From an uncultured Bacillota bacterium (GTDB taxonomy: Bacteria; Bacillota; Clostridia; Peptostreptococcales; Anaerovoracaceae), in the NCBI GenBank assembly GCA_946638265.1, contig CAMPBN010000070.1, positions 1 to 6,278 on the forward strand: DNA of 6,278 nucleotides. The letters run 5' to 3'. Positions 1 to 5,881 of the stretch are shown piece by piece. Positions within the stretch are counted from its first letter, which is position 1, and each line of letters opens with the position of its first letter. Made by a program: the position numbers and the translations under genes. The notes below the pieces were generated by a model that was not told where the DNA came from, searched no databases, and saw only the letters and a list, made by a program, of their open reading frames with translations.

Positions 1-316
1 TGAAGAAGCAAAAAAATGCCTGGAAGGCGCAAGAGCACTGTTTGCAGGCGGTGCCGACCTGAGCAATGTGCCGCAGGTGGAGATGGAACGCTCCAAGTTT
101 GAAGGAGAAGGCATGGGCGTTGTGAACATGATCAAGGAGATGGGACTGGTTCCTTCCAACGGCGAAGGTTTCCGTACCATCCAGCAGGGCGGCCTGACTG
201 TCGGCGGCAACAAGGTTACAGACCCGAAGATGAACGTCACGGTAGACATGTTCGAAGACGGCAAACTGATGGTTCAGAAAGGCAAGAAGACCTTCAAGCA
301 GGTAGTGCTCAAGTAG
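1..316 (+). CDS. tyrS: Tyrosyl-tRNA synthetase, C-terminal part (5' end outside window)
   Basis: This is the last 104 or so residues of a class I tyrosyl-tRNA synthetase, the cytoplasmic enzyme that charges tRNA-Tyr. The first complete codon is at position 2 and the stop is TAG at 314-316. The visible part begins in the linker (CLEGARALFAGG, then DLSNVPQVEM). It continues into an S4-type RNA-binding domain: GMGVVNMIKEMGLVPSNGEG, then FRTIQQGGLTVGGNKVTD, and ends with KLMVQKGKKTFKQVVLK. The order of linker, S4 and the terminal 'RKGKK-F' strand is what bacterial TyrS proteins show at the C-terminus, where this domain grips the tRNA. The catalytic HIGH and KMSKS motifs lie upstream, outside the window. 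A terminator follows 20 nt after the stop, so it is the last gene of its transcript. Any T-box leader would also lie outside the window. Confidence 0.93.
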   Translation, partial: EEAKKCLEGARALFAGGADLSNVPQVEMERSKFEGEGMGVVNMIKEMGLVPSNGEGFRTIQQGGLTVGGNKVTDPKMNVTVDMFEDGKLMVQKGKKTFKQVVLK

Positions 317-335
317 CCAAAACACCGCAATATAT

Positions 336-365
336 GGGCTCCTGAAGTTTTCAGGGCCCTTTTTT
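336..365 (+). terminator. Intrinsic terminator of tyrS
   Basis: A GC-rich hairpin lies 20 nt after the tyrS stop. GGGC (336-339) pairs with GCCC (356-359), and CCTGAA (341-346) pairs with TTCAGG (350-355). T340 is bulged and the loop is GTT. Six T follow at 360-365. This separates tyrS from the next gene, which has its own promoter. Confidence 0.88.
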
Positions 366-397
366 CAATTTCCTTGTACAAAATTACAGGCAAAAAC

Positions 398-425
398 TTG
401 CTTTTATACAGTGAAGTGGTATAAT
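398..425 (+). promoter_or_regulatory. Promoter of the 475-1074 gene
   Basis: There is a perfect TATAAT at 420-425, preceded by TGG (417-419), which makes an extended -10 element. The -35 candidate TTGCTT (398-403) is 16 nt upstream and matches the consensus only in its TTG, so the extended -10 probably carries the activity. Transcription should start near 432, giving a leader of about 43 nt. No operator-like palindrome is obvious here. Confidence 0.75.
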
Positions 426-474
426 ATAGTTGTAAAAATGTCGGAACTCGTATTATTTTCGAAAGGAGAAAGCA

Positions 475-1074
475 ATGGGCATTGGTGCAACAGGCGCATA
501 TGCCGCGTACAATGTGTACCAGGCAGCCGCCAAAGACTACAATTACCGAGCTGCTCACAACGGTGAGAATATGGATCCGACTGCGCTGGATTCAGTGCAA
601 AAATCAGCGATAAGCCGCAGAAGCGGTGAGACACTGAAAATGGCAAAGGAATTCGTTAATGTCAGGGACGATAAAAATGAGAATTCCAAAGTAGACAGCT
701 TTGTACGCAGTCGTCCTGAAGAGAAAGGAAATCCGGCCGCTGCACGCGATGATGCCGCAGATAAAGCCGAGAAAGCAAAAGACAAAGAAGACCCTGTTGA
801 AAAGCATATGAAGAATATGGAAAACAGGGAAGACCCGATGGAAAAGCACATGGAGGCTATGGCTGCTAAGGCGGAAGCTGCACAGGAAGAAAAAGCAGGC
901 AACGGCGAAGAACAGAGAAAAGCCGCAGCAGAGAGGATTTCCAACGAAAAAGAGGGCATCCAGCGTGACCGCATGGCAGAAATCCGTGCAGAAAGACAGG
1001 AGGCCCACCGGCTCAGGAGCCGCTTCTCCGGCGCTGAGGAGACGCGCTCAAAACGCATGGACAGGTCAGTATAA
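475..1074 (+). CDS. Unrecognised hydrophilic repeat-containing protein (199 aa)
   Basis: I do not recognise this protein. The start is supported by AAGGAG (463-468) 6 nt before the ATG and by an extended -10 promoter upstream; the stop is TAA (1072-1074). It has no signal peptide, no membrane helix, and no Cys or Trp. Three zones are visible. Residues 1-24 are rich in Gly, Ala and Tyr (GATGAYAAYNVYQAAAKDY) and hold all five tyrosines. Residues 25-75 are mixed and polar. From about 75 to the end it is almost all Lys, Glu, Asp, Arg and Ala, likely disordered or a long charged helix. Within that tail, residues 105-118 (EDPVEKHMKNMENR) and 119-132 (EDPMEKHMEAMAAK) form a tandem repeat. It stands alone between two terminators. 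A cytoplasmic or cell-surface scaffolding role is conceivable but only a guess. Reading frame, promoter, RBS and terminator together make a real gene likely. Confidence 0.78.
   Translation: MGIGATGAYAAYNVYQAAAKDYNYRAAHNGENMDPTALDSVQKSAISRRSGETLKMAKEFVNVRDDKNENSKVDSFVRSRPEEKGNPAAARDDAADKAEKAKDKEDPVEKHMKNMENREDPMEKHMEAMAAKAEAAQEEKAGNGEEQRKAAAERISNEKEGIQRDRMAEIRAERQEAHRLRSRFSGAEETRSKRMDRSV
787..870 (+). repeat. Two-copy tandem 42-nt (14-codon) repeat inside the 475-1074 gene
   Basis: Unit 1 is 787-828 and unit 2 is 829-870. The shared protein core is EDP(V/M)EKHM(K/E)xM. The conserved start reads GAAGACCC in both units. The copies differ at many third positions (CAT against CAC for His, for example), so the duplication is not recent and the protein sequence seems to have been kept. 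Confidence 0.8.
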
Positions 1075-1090
1075 ACACAGAACGCAGACG

Positions 1091-1122
1091 AAAAGAAGCA
1101 CCCCCCCAGGTGCTTCTTTTTT
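1091..1122. terminator. Terminator shared by converging genes
   Basis: GAAGCACC (1095-1102) pairs with GGTGCTTC (1109-1116) around a C-rich loop. On the + strand it is followed by TTTTTT (1117-1122), a strong terminator for the 475-1074 gene, whose stop is 17 nt before it. Read on the minus strand, the same stem is followed by TTTT then CG, a weaker but usable T-tract. There it lies about 22 nt after the adaptor gene stop, so it probably also ends the ABC operon. Confidence 0.88.
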
Positions 1123-1144
1123 ATTGAAATCGTTAAGCTTCAAA

Positions 1145-2272
1145 TCAGACTGCAACGCGCACGCCGTCTTCCAGACCTTCCACATTGGTATCGGTGATGA
1201 CCACATCGCCTTGGGAGAGGCCTTTCGCCACTTCGGACATGGTGGCGCCTCTATGTCCTATGGTGATTTCCTGCAGCGCAGCTTTGCCGCCCTTTACCAC
1301 GAATACCAGATCTTTGTCGTTCGAATGGAAAATCGCGCTGTTCGGTACGGCCAGAGCCTCCGGATTTTTGTAGATGGAGAACTTCGCAGTCAGCTCATAG
1401 CCGTTTTTCAGATCCTCGCCACCCTCCAAATCCACGAAAACCTTGACGCGGTATTCATCCACGCCCAAAGCGGAAACCATCTTTTCCGAGTAGCCGTAAA
1501 TCTCGGAAATCTTTCCTTTGTATTCGCGGGTGCCGGCTTTGAGATTCATGGTCAGTGCCACTTCGTCGCCCACGGAAAGGTATGGCTCTTCCGATGTCAG
1601 CACATCCACTTCCACTCTGGAGCGGGAATTGCCTTTGATGACTGCAGCAATGTCGCCTTCTTCAAGGGCTGTCATGTTAGCTGCCGGAAGGTCTGTTACC
1701 ACGCCGTCGCAGGTGGCGCGGATGGTGCATTTTTCAATCAGTTCATCTAGGTAAGCAATGTCCGCGTTTTCAGCAGCTATCTGTTGCTGCTGGCCGGAAA
1801 GCTCGGATTTGGCCTTTGTATAATTCTCCTGAGATTCGTCCAGAACGCTCTTGGAGATGAAGCCTTCATCATAGAGCTTTTTGTTGGATTCATATTCGGT
1901 CTTGGCGTTGTTTGCGGCCTTTTGCCCGGCGCTGCCCGCCGACCTCAAAGAAGAGATGTTGGCTTGGTGCTGGCGTTTTTCACTTTCGTATTTGGAAGTG
2001 CTGACTCTGACCAGTACATCGCCGGCCTTTACCGTGTCGTTTTTGGACACTTCTACCGATACCACGCTGCCGGAGACCTGGCTGATGCAGTTGATTTCGC
2101 CGCCGCCCGTATAGTGGCCCTTTTCCGTGAAGCTGTCCTCAAAAAGCCCGCTTTCCAGTTTTACGCCCGAGACTTCCAAAGGAGCCAGGAACATAAAATA
2201 TGCGCCCGCGGCCGCTGCAGCCAGTATCGCGATCAATATAACAATCTTTTTCAAGGAAAATTTCTTCTTCAT
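1145..2272 (-). CDS. Membrane-fusion (periplasmic-adaptor-type) subunit of an ABC exporter, HlyD/MacA/YknX-like
   Basis: This 375-residue protein is the adaptor subunit of the export system encoded with it. An N-terminal basic stretch (KKKFSLKK) and one hydrophobic helix (about 10-29) anchor it, leaving the rest outside the membrane. The layout is typical of the family. The first half of a lipoyl/biotinyl-like domain is at about 62-91 (ISQVSGSVVSVEVSKNDTV). An alpha-helical hairpin with coiled-coil character follows at about 93-178 (YESNKKLYDEGFISKSVLDE, a common hairpin sequence). The second lipoyl half is at 181-212 (CTIRATCDGVV), then a beta-barrel at about 217-300 and a membrane-proximal domain to the end. 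Its ATG lies 3 nt after the permease stop, and its SD-like AAAGGACGGG (2281-2290) lies inside the end of that gene, so translation is probably coupled. In a cell without an outer membrane it would act as an extracytoplasmic ring on the permease, as proposed for YknX. The substrate is unknown. Confidence 0.92.
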   Translation of the reverse strand: MKKKFSLKKIVILIAILAAAAAGAYFMFLAPLEVSGVKLESGLFEDSFTEKGHYTGGGEINCISQVSGSVVSVEVSKNDTVKAGDVLVRVSTSKYESEKRQHQANISSLRSAGSAGQKAANNAKTEYESNKKLYDEGFISKSVLDESQENYTKAKSELSGQQQQIAAENADIAYLDELIEKCTIRATCDGVVTDLPAANMTALEEGDIAAVIKGNSRSRVEVDVLTSEEPYLSVGDEVALTMNLKAGTREYKGKISEIYGYSEKMVSALGVDEYRVKVFVDLEGGEDLKNGYELTAKFSIYKNPEALAVPNSAIFHSNDKDLVFVVKGGKAALQEITIGHRGATMSEVAKGLSQGDVVITDTNVEGLEDGVRVAV

Positions 2273-2275
2273 GTC

Positions 2276-4636
2276 TTATTCCCGTCCTTTCAACACTTCT
2301 GTCAATACGATGCGGCGTATCAGCCTGAGTATGCTGCGAATGGTGATCGCAAATACCGGCAGGATTACCGCAAAAGCCAGCAGATAGTACTGCGGCGTAA
2401 TGTTTATGTTAAAGCTGATGCCCGAGGTCTCCACCGCTGACACCACAGCGCCGGATAAGAATTTTATCATCGGCAGGGCCAGCAGGATGCCCACCACCAG
2501 ATTTATGGTCTGTTCGAAGGTGACCACTTCGTCGATCTCGCGGCTGCTCATGCCCAGCACCATCAGAGTGCCGAATTCGTTCTGCCGCTCGATGATACTG
2601 ATGTTGACGATATGGTAAATCATCACGGCTCCCGCCACCACTGAGAAGAAGGCCAGCCCCTGCATCAGGACTACGAGCGTGCTCAGCGCCTCTACCATCA
2701 GCGCCGCCATCTGCTCGTTGTCGCTGACAAAGAGAACGTTTTTCATGCCGGCCAGCTGTTGCCGGACTTCGGCTTTGGCCCCGTCTTCCACGATCAGCGA
2801 GAGAACGTTGCTGGCCTCGGGGACGGCGAAGTATCGTCTGAGCCCGTCAGGACTGATGTAACAACACCCGCCCGAGGATTCTTCCACCAGGCCCAGCACC
2901 GGCACGCCGGCTTTTCCTTTTTCGCCCGTCAGCCTGAAACTGTTTATCTCTATCACATCGCCGGCTTGGATGCCGAGTTTCCGTGCGGCGTGAGCGTTCA
3001 TCAAAATGCCGTCTTCCGGCGGTTCATAGAATTTGCCACGGTTGTCCATGATTTTGCGGCATTCCGAATTTGGCTCCACTACTTTCAGGCTCGAATAGCC
3101 TGAGCGACCGCCTGCTGTGATGCGGATGTCATACTCTGCCATGGCTTCGCCGCCGGTCACCCCCGAAAGGGAACGGATGGCACCTTCTGCACGGCTTTTG
3201 TCCGCAAACTCCGCCAGTGTCACTTTCAGATCGCCCGTTTCCACCAACGTGTATTGGCCTTCAAGCGTGTCCACTATTCCTTCGCTGAAACAGGAGCATA
3301 CCACTATCATGCTGAAAGGGAAGGCGATGGCAATGGCGATGATCAGGTTTCTCAGCGGGGCCCGGAATATGGAGCGGAGAGAAATTTTCTGCCGTGTATT
3401 GAGAATTGTTGCAAGACGCGGCGGAATGGCGATGTTAAAGCCTCCCGGCACTGCGGATTTCATGCTGTCCGCAGGGTTGATGCGGAGCACGTCCAACATG
3501 GCTATCAGGATGGAAAGCACACCGGAAAAAACCGAAATGCCAATGCCTGAAGCTATGCGGCTCACCGAAAACGTGAAGTCTTCAAGAAGCGGCAGATTGT
3601 AATATAATGCATCGTCCACCAGCAGGTAGTTTCCGGCCGCCTCCGCAGCCGGGATCGGGAGTATTCCTCCCAGCAGGCCGATGATAAAGCCCTGCATGAT
3701 ATAGACTGAAATGATTTCGCGGTTTGTGGCGCCGAAGGCTTTCATCATGCCTATCAGCGTGCGGTCTTTGTCAATCATCTTTTTCAGCATTACGTAGAGC
3801 AGGAAGATGCTGACTGCCATAAAAATAGTCGGGATGATTTTTTGGATGTTGCGCATGCTGTCGATTTCGCTCTGCACTGCGTAAAATCCCGCATTGTTTT
3901 TGCGGGCGCTCAGGTCGTATAGTCCGTATTCGCGCAGCTTGGCTTCGATGTTGTATTTGATATCGGAAAAGGTCACTCCCGGCTGAAGCGTCAGCCCGAT
4001 GTGGTTTACCACATGTTCTCTTCCGAGGAGTTTTTCCAAAGCTCCTTTTTCCATGGCCGCCATGTCGTAAGTGGTGTAGTCGGGAGCCTCCACAGAGCTG
4101 TCCGGAACGATGGACATGCATTCGGGAGTTGCTGCGTCTCCGCTGTAGACCAGATCCTGCAGTCTGCCGCCGGCGATGACCGTGATCGTATCCCCGTATT
4201 CCAGGCCGTGAGCTTCCGCCATGGCGCGGCTGAGGTAAATCTCATTGCCGGACGGGCTGCTGTCTTCGGGCCAAAGGTAAATCCTGTTGACGGCGGCGTT
4301 TTCTTCCCAGCCCATCAGATGGATGGAAACAATGCTGTCACTGCTGTCTTCCGTAAGCCAGCGCACGTCGCCTTCAAGCCGCCCGGCAGCCTCCTTGACT
4401 CCTTCGATGGCCTGCAGGTCCGCTACGTCGGTTTCCGGCATCTGTTCCACCACGGCAAACACATCGGCGAAATTCGTGCGCTCGTAGTAGAGGTCCGCTG
4501 CCGCCTGCATGCCGTCTAGATACTCCGCCATGGTTACGTAGACCATGATTCCCATGGAGAGGATCAGGATGACGCCGATATATGAAAATTTATTTTTCAG
4601 AATCGTCCTCAGGACGTTTTTAAAAAACATTTTCAT
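2276..4636 (-). CDS. ABC transporter permease, FtsX/MacB family with two FtsX domains
   Basis: This 786-residue membrane protein is the transmembrane part of the exporter. It is an internal duplication: each half has one helix, an extracytoplasmic domain of about 200 residues, then three helices. The helices fall near 17-37, 267-286, 313-333, 360-383 and 430-450, 653-677, 711-731, 750-770. After the second helix of each half comes the FtsX-type cytoplasmic loop, DRTLIGMMKAFGATNREI (291-308) and ERQNEFGTLMVLGMSSREI (683-701), expected to contact the ATPase. The family uses ATP to drive extracytoplasmic movement rather than a classic channel. The first ATG (4634-4636) is chosen because GAGGTGG (4644-4650) lies 7 nt before it; it overlaps the ATPase stop as TAATG. 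A TTG start at 4642 would be only 1 nt from that site. A Cys-Cys pair at 591-592 lies in the second outer domain. One polypeptide with eight helices could supply both transmembrane halves, unlike the four-helix YknZ or MacB. Confidence 0.94.
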   Translation of the reverse strand: MKMFFKNVLRTILKNKFSYIGVILILSMGIMVYVTMAEYLDGMQAAADLYYERTNFADVFAVVEQMPETDVADLQAIEGVKEAAGRLEGDVRWLTEDSSDSIVSIHLMGWEENAAVNRIYLWPEDSSPSGNEIYLSRAMAEAHGLEYGDTITVIAGGRLQDLVYSGDAATPECMSIVPDSSVEAPDYTTYDMAAMEKGALEKLLGREHVVNHIGLTLQPGVTFSDIKYNIEAKLREYGLYDLSARKNNAGFYAVQSEIDSMRNIQKIIPTIFMAVSIFLLYVMLKKMIDKDRTLIGMMKAFGATNREIISVYIMQGFIIGLLGGILPIPAAEAAGNYLLVDDALYYNLPLLEDFTFSVSRIASGIGISVFSGVLSILIAMLDVLRINPADSMKSAVPGGFNIAIPPRLATILNTRQKISLRSIFRAPLRNLIIAIAIAFPFSMIVVCSCFSEGIVDTLEGQYTLVETGDLKVTLAEFADKSRAEGAIRSLSGVTGGEAMAEYDIRITAGGRSGYSSLKVVEPNSECRKIMDNRGKFYEPPEDGILMNAHAARKLGIQAGDVIEINSFRLTGEKGKAGVPVLGLVEESSGGCCYISPDGLRRYFAVPEASNVLSLIVEDGAKAEVRQQLAGMKNVLFVSDNEQMAALMVEALSTLVVLMQGLAFFSVVAGAVMIYHIVNISIIERQNEFGTLMVLGMSSREIDEVVTFEQTINLVVGILLALPMIKFLSGAVVSAVETSGISFNINITPQYYLLAFAVILPVFAITIRSILRLIRRIVLTEVLKGRE

Positions 4637-5343
4637 TACCAATCCACCTCGCTTGCAGAAAGAGGGTGCTCGTTGATGCGGATATCCTCGATGTTGCCGT
4701 CGCGGAAACAGATGACCTTATCAGCCACCCGGGCGATCTTTTCGTTGTGTGTAACGGCGATGACAGTCTTGCCGTATTGGCGGTTGAAATTCTGGAGAAG
4801 ATCGATAACGTCCGCACCGGTTTTGGTATCCAGTGCGCCGGTGGGCTCGTCACAGAGCAGGAGATCCGGGTTTTTGCAAAGCGCTCTGGCTATGGCCACA
4901 CGCTGCTGCTGACCGCCGGACATCTGAGCGGGGAAATTGCCGGCCCGATCTTCCAGGCCCACTGCGCGGATCAGTTCCTCTGCGCTCATAGGGCTTTCAG
5001 GGGAAAGCTCCAGTGCCAGCTGCACGTTTTCGAGAGCGCTCAGGTTTGGCATCAGATTGTAAAATTGGAATATAAAGCCCACATGCTTGCGCCTGTAGGC
5101 GGTAAGACCGCTTTTGCCCAGTTCGTGAATCGCGATATTGTCGTAAAAAAGCTCGCCGGAGGTGATATCTTCGATGCCTCCGATGATGTTCAGAGCGGTA
5201 CTCTTGCCGGAACCCGACGGCCCCAGAATGACCACGAACTCGCCTTCCTTCACGCTAAAATCGACGGAATGGAGTGCTTCCACCACCACTTCGCCGTTCA
5301 CAAACTGTTTCTTTAAATTTCTGGCACTTAAAATATCTTTCAC
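4636..5343 (-). CDS. ABC transporter ATP-binding protein, LolD/MacB/YknY type
   Basis: This 235-residue cytoplasmic ATPase powers the exporter. All nucleotide-binding motifs are intact: Walker A GPSGSGKST (41-49), Q-loop Gln93 in FIFQFYNLMPNL, signature MSGGQQQR (141-148), Walker B LLLCDEPTGALD (161-172) with catalytic Glu166, and the H-loop His199 in VTHN. The YNLMPNLSALENV stretch and the DEPTGALD Walker B are typical of the MacB/LolD/YknY group that pairs with FtsX-type permeases. The short tail after residue 215 (RINEHPLSASEVDW) shows no extra domain. The start is GTG (5341-5343), with AAAGGA (5352-5357) 8 nt upstream. It is the first gene of the operon and its TAA overlaps the permease ATG by one base, which suggests translational coupling. 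The ATPase-permease-adaptor order puts the adaptor last, whereas yknXYZ puts it first. Confidence 0.97.
   Translation of the reverse strand: MKDILSARNLKKQFVNGEVVVEALHSVDFSVKEGEFVVILGPSGSGKSTALNIIGGIEDITSGELFYDNIAIHELGKSGLTAYRRKHVGFIFQFYNLMPNLSALENVQLALELSPESPMSAEELIRAVGLEDRAGNFPAQMSGGQQQRVAIARALCKNPDLLLCDEPTGALDTKTGADVIDLLQNFNRQYGKTVIAVTHNEKIARVADKVICFRDGNIEDIRINEHPLSASEVDW
4644..4650 (-). promoter_or_regulatory. Ribosome binding site that sets the permease start
   Basis: GAGGTGG on the minus strand sits 7 nt before the ATG at 4634-4636. It is only 1 nt before the alternative TTG (4640-4642) and 13 nt before the later ATG (4628-4630), so the middle start is preferred. The site lies inside the last codons of the ATPase gene. 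Confidence 0.8.
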
Positions 5344-5375
5344 AACACTTTTCCTTTCTCTGAAAAAAGGATTTC

Positions 5376-5390
5376 GAGAAAACTTTTCTC
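5376..5390. repeat. 15-bp perfect palindrome in the ABC operon leader, candidate operator
   Basis: GAGAAAA (5376-5382) and TTTTCTC (5384-5390) are perfect inverted arms around one central base. The site lies about 10 nt downstream of the minus-strand -10 element, just after the likely transcription start, and about 19 nt before the ATPase ribosome binding site. A one-base centre is poor for an RNA hairpin but good for a dimeric repressor, so a DNA operator is the better reading. No regulator gene is adjacent to support this. Confidence 0.5.
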
Positions 5391-5399
5391 TTATCGATG

Positions 5400-5428
5400 A
5401 TTATAGCACGCAACCGCAACAAAACCGC
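5400..5428 (-). promoter_or_regulatory. Promoter of the ABC exporter operon
   Basis: On the minus strand TATAAT occupies 5405-5400 and is preceded by TGC (5408-5406), a perfect extended -10. No good -35 is present at 16-18 nt (the sequence there is about GCGGTT). The promoter may therefore rely on the extended -10 or on an activator. The predicted start is near 5393, giving a leader of about 50 nt. Confidence 0.68.
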
Positions 5429-5490
5429 ACATCTTTGAAAGCCTGCGATAATTTTTATTTAAAAACCGCTCCTTATTTTTTAAAAATCCC

Positions 5491-5519
5491 TTGCAAGATA
5501 TTCGAAAAAATGCTAGTAT
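5491..5519 (+). promoter_or_regulatory. Promoter of rpmE
   Basis: TTGCAA (5491-5496), a 17-nt spacer and TAGTAT (5514-5519), with TGC directly before the -10, form a good housekeeping promoter. A very A/T-rich stretch (about 5450-5487) lies just upstream and could act as an UP element, as expected for a ribosomal protein gene. Transcription should start near 5526. Confidence 0.82.
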
Positions 5520-5525
5520 TAATAG

Positions 5526-5623
5526 GCTGTGCAAGTAAGGCCCGGTGATCTGCCGGAAACGGTGTACAGTAAATTTGCAAGGGGCATTTCCGCGAGGCTC
5601 GCGGACCGGAGCAGGAAAGGAAG
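5526..5623 (+). promoter_or_regulatory. Structured 5' leader of rpmE, candidate L31 autoregulatory RNA
   Basis: The leader of about 106 nt folds well by eye. CUGUGCA (5527-5533) can pair with UGUACAG (5563-5569), with one G-U pair. Inside it, CCG (5553-5555) and CGG (5560-5562) close a GAAA tetraloop. A second hairpin, UCCGCG (5589-5594) with CGCGGA (5600-5605), stands 8 nt before the ribosome binding site (AGGAAAGGAAG, 5613-5623). A long-range pair between CCGGU (5542-5546) and ACCGG (5605-5609) would compete with the edge of the second hairpin. Leaders bound by L31 have been described in several bacterial groups including Firmicutes. Membership in such a family is inferred from position and folding, not from a covariance match. 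Confidence 0.55.
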
Positions 5624-5631
5624 TAAAAAGC

Positions 5632-5832
5632 ATGAAGGAAGGAATCCATCCTAATTATGTGGAATGTAAAGTAACTTGCGCATGCGGCAACACATTTATG
5701 ACAAAGTCCATCAAGCCTGAAATCAGACTGGACGTTTGCTCCGCTTGCCACCCGTTCTTTACAGGACAGCAGAAGTTCATCAACAGAGGTGGACGTGTTG
5801 AAAAGTTCAAGAGCAAATACAATATGGACTAG
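5632..5832 (+). CDS. rpmE: 50S ribosomal protein L31 (zinc-binding, C+ form)
   Basis: This 66-residue protein is ribosomal L31, a small protein of the large subunit. It starts MKEGIHPNYVECKVTCACGN and ends GGRVEKFKSKYNMD, with the family landmarks HPNY, CACGN, VCSACHPFFTGQQKF and GGRV. Cysteines 16, 18, 36 and 39 match the four-cysteine zinc site of the C+ form; Cys12 is extra. Because it has the zinc site, it is the standard copy rather than the zinc-free paralogue (ykrA/rpmE2 type) usually induced under zinc limitation. The ATG (5632-5634) has AAGGAAG (5617-5623) 8 nt upstream. An in-frame GTG at 5545 would add 29 residues found in no L31 and would run through the leader RNA. It is monocistronic: promoter at 5491, terminator at 5841. 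Confidence 0.98.
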   Translation: MKEGIHPNYVECKVTCACGNTFMTKSIKPEIRLDVCSACHPFFTGQQKFINRGGRVEKFKSKYNMD

Positions 5833-5840
5833 TTTCTACA

Positions 5841-5868
5841 AAACCGAGAATCATATCTCGGTTTTTTT
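5841..5868 (+). terminator. Intrinsic terminator of rpmE
   Basis: CCGAGA (5844-5849) pairs with TCTCGG (5856-5861) around the loop ATCATA. The flanking A-tract and T-tract extend the stem, and seven T follow at 5862-5868. It lies 8 nt after the rpmE stop, so prfA needs its own promoter or read-through. Confidence 0.92.
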
Positions 5869-5881
5869 ATAGGAAGAACAG

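Noticed and set aside
374..379. TTGTAC as a -35 element for the 475-1074 gene
   Set aside because: It is 40 nt from the clear TATAAT, and no -10 lies 16-18 nt downstream of it.
555..1058. Open minus-strand frame of 167 codons opposite the orphan protein
   Set aside because: The Ser/Ala/Phe-rich translation is what a Lys/Glu/Ala-rich gene gives on its reverse strand. The + strand frame has the promoter, ribosome binding site and terminator.
965..1750. Open + strand frame of 261 codons crossing the end of the 475-1074 gene and the adaptor gene
   Set aside because: It runs through a strong terminator and lies antisense to a clear membrane-fusion protein. The translation has no recognisable domain and there is no ribosome binding site.
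3117..3602. Open + strand frame of 161 codons opposite the permease
   Set aside because: It is antisense to conserved FtsX-domain coding sequence, and its Met/Arg/Ser-rich translation looks like a shadow frame.
4637..4642. TTG start for the permease two codons upstream
   Set aside because: Only 1 nt separates it from the GAGGTGG site; the ATG at 4634-4636 has normal spacing and couples to the ATPase stop.
4666..5316. Open + strand frame of 216 codons opposite the ABC ATPase
   Set aside because: It mirrors the codon pattern of a fully motif-supported ATPase. It has no promoter or ribosome binding site and no family features.
5444..5452. TGCGATAAT as a second rpmE promoter
   Set aside because: The -10 is plausible but no -35 lies at the right distance; the promoter at 5491-5519 is better on every element.
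5545..5631. Extended N-terminus for L31 from an in-frame GTG
   Set aside because: The added residues do not resemble L31, the region folds as a leader, and the ATG at 5632 has a good ribosome binding site and the family's usual length.
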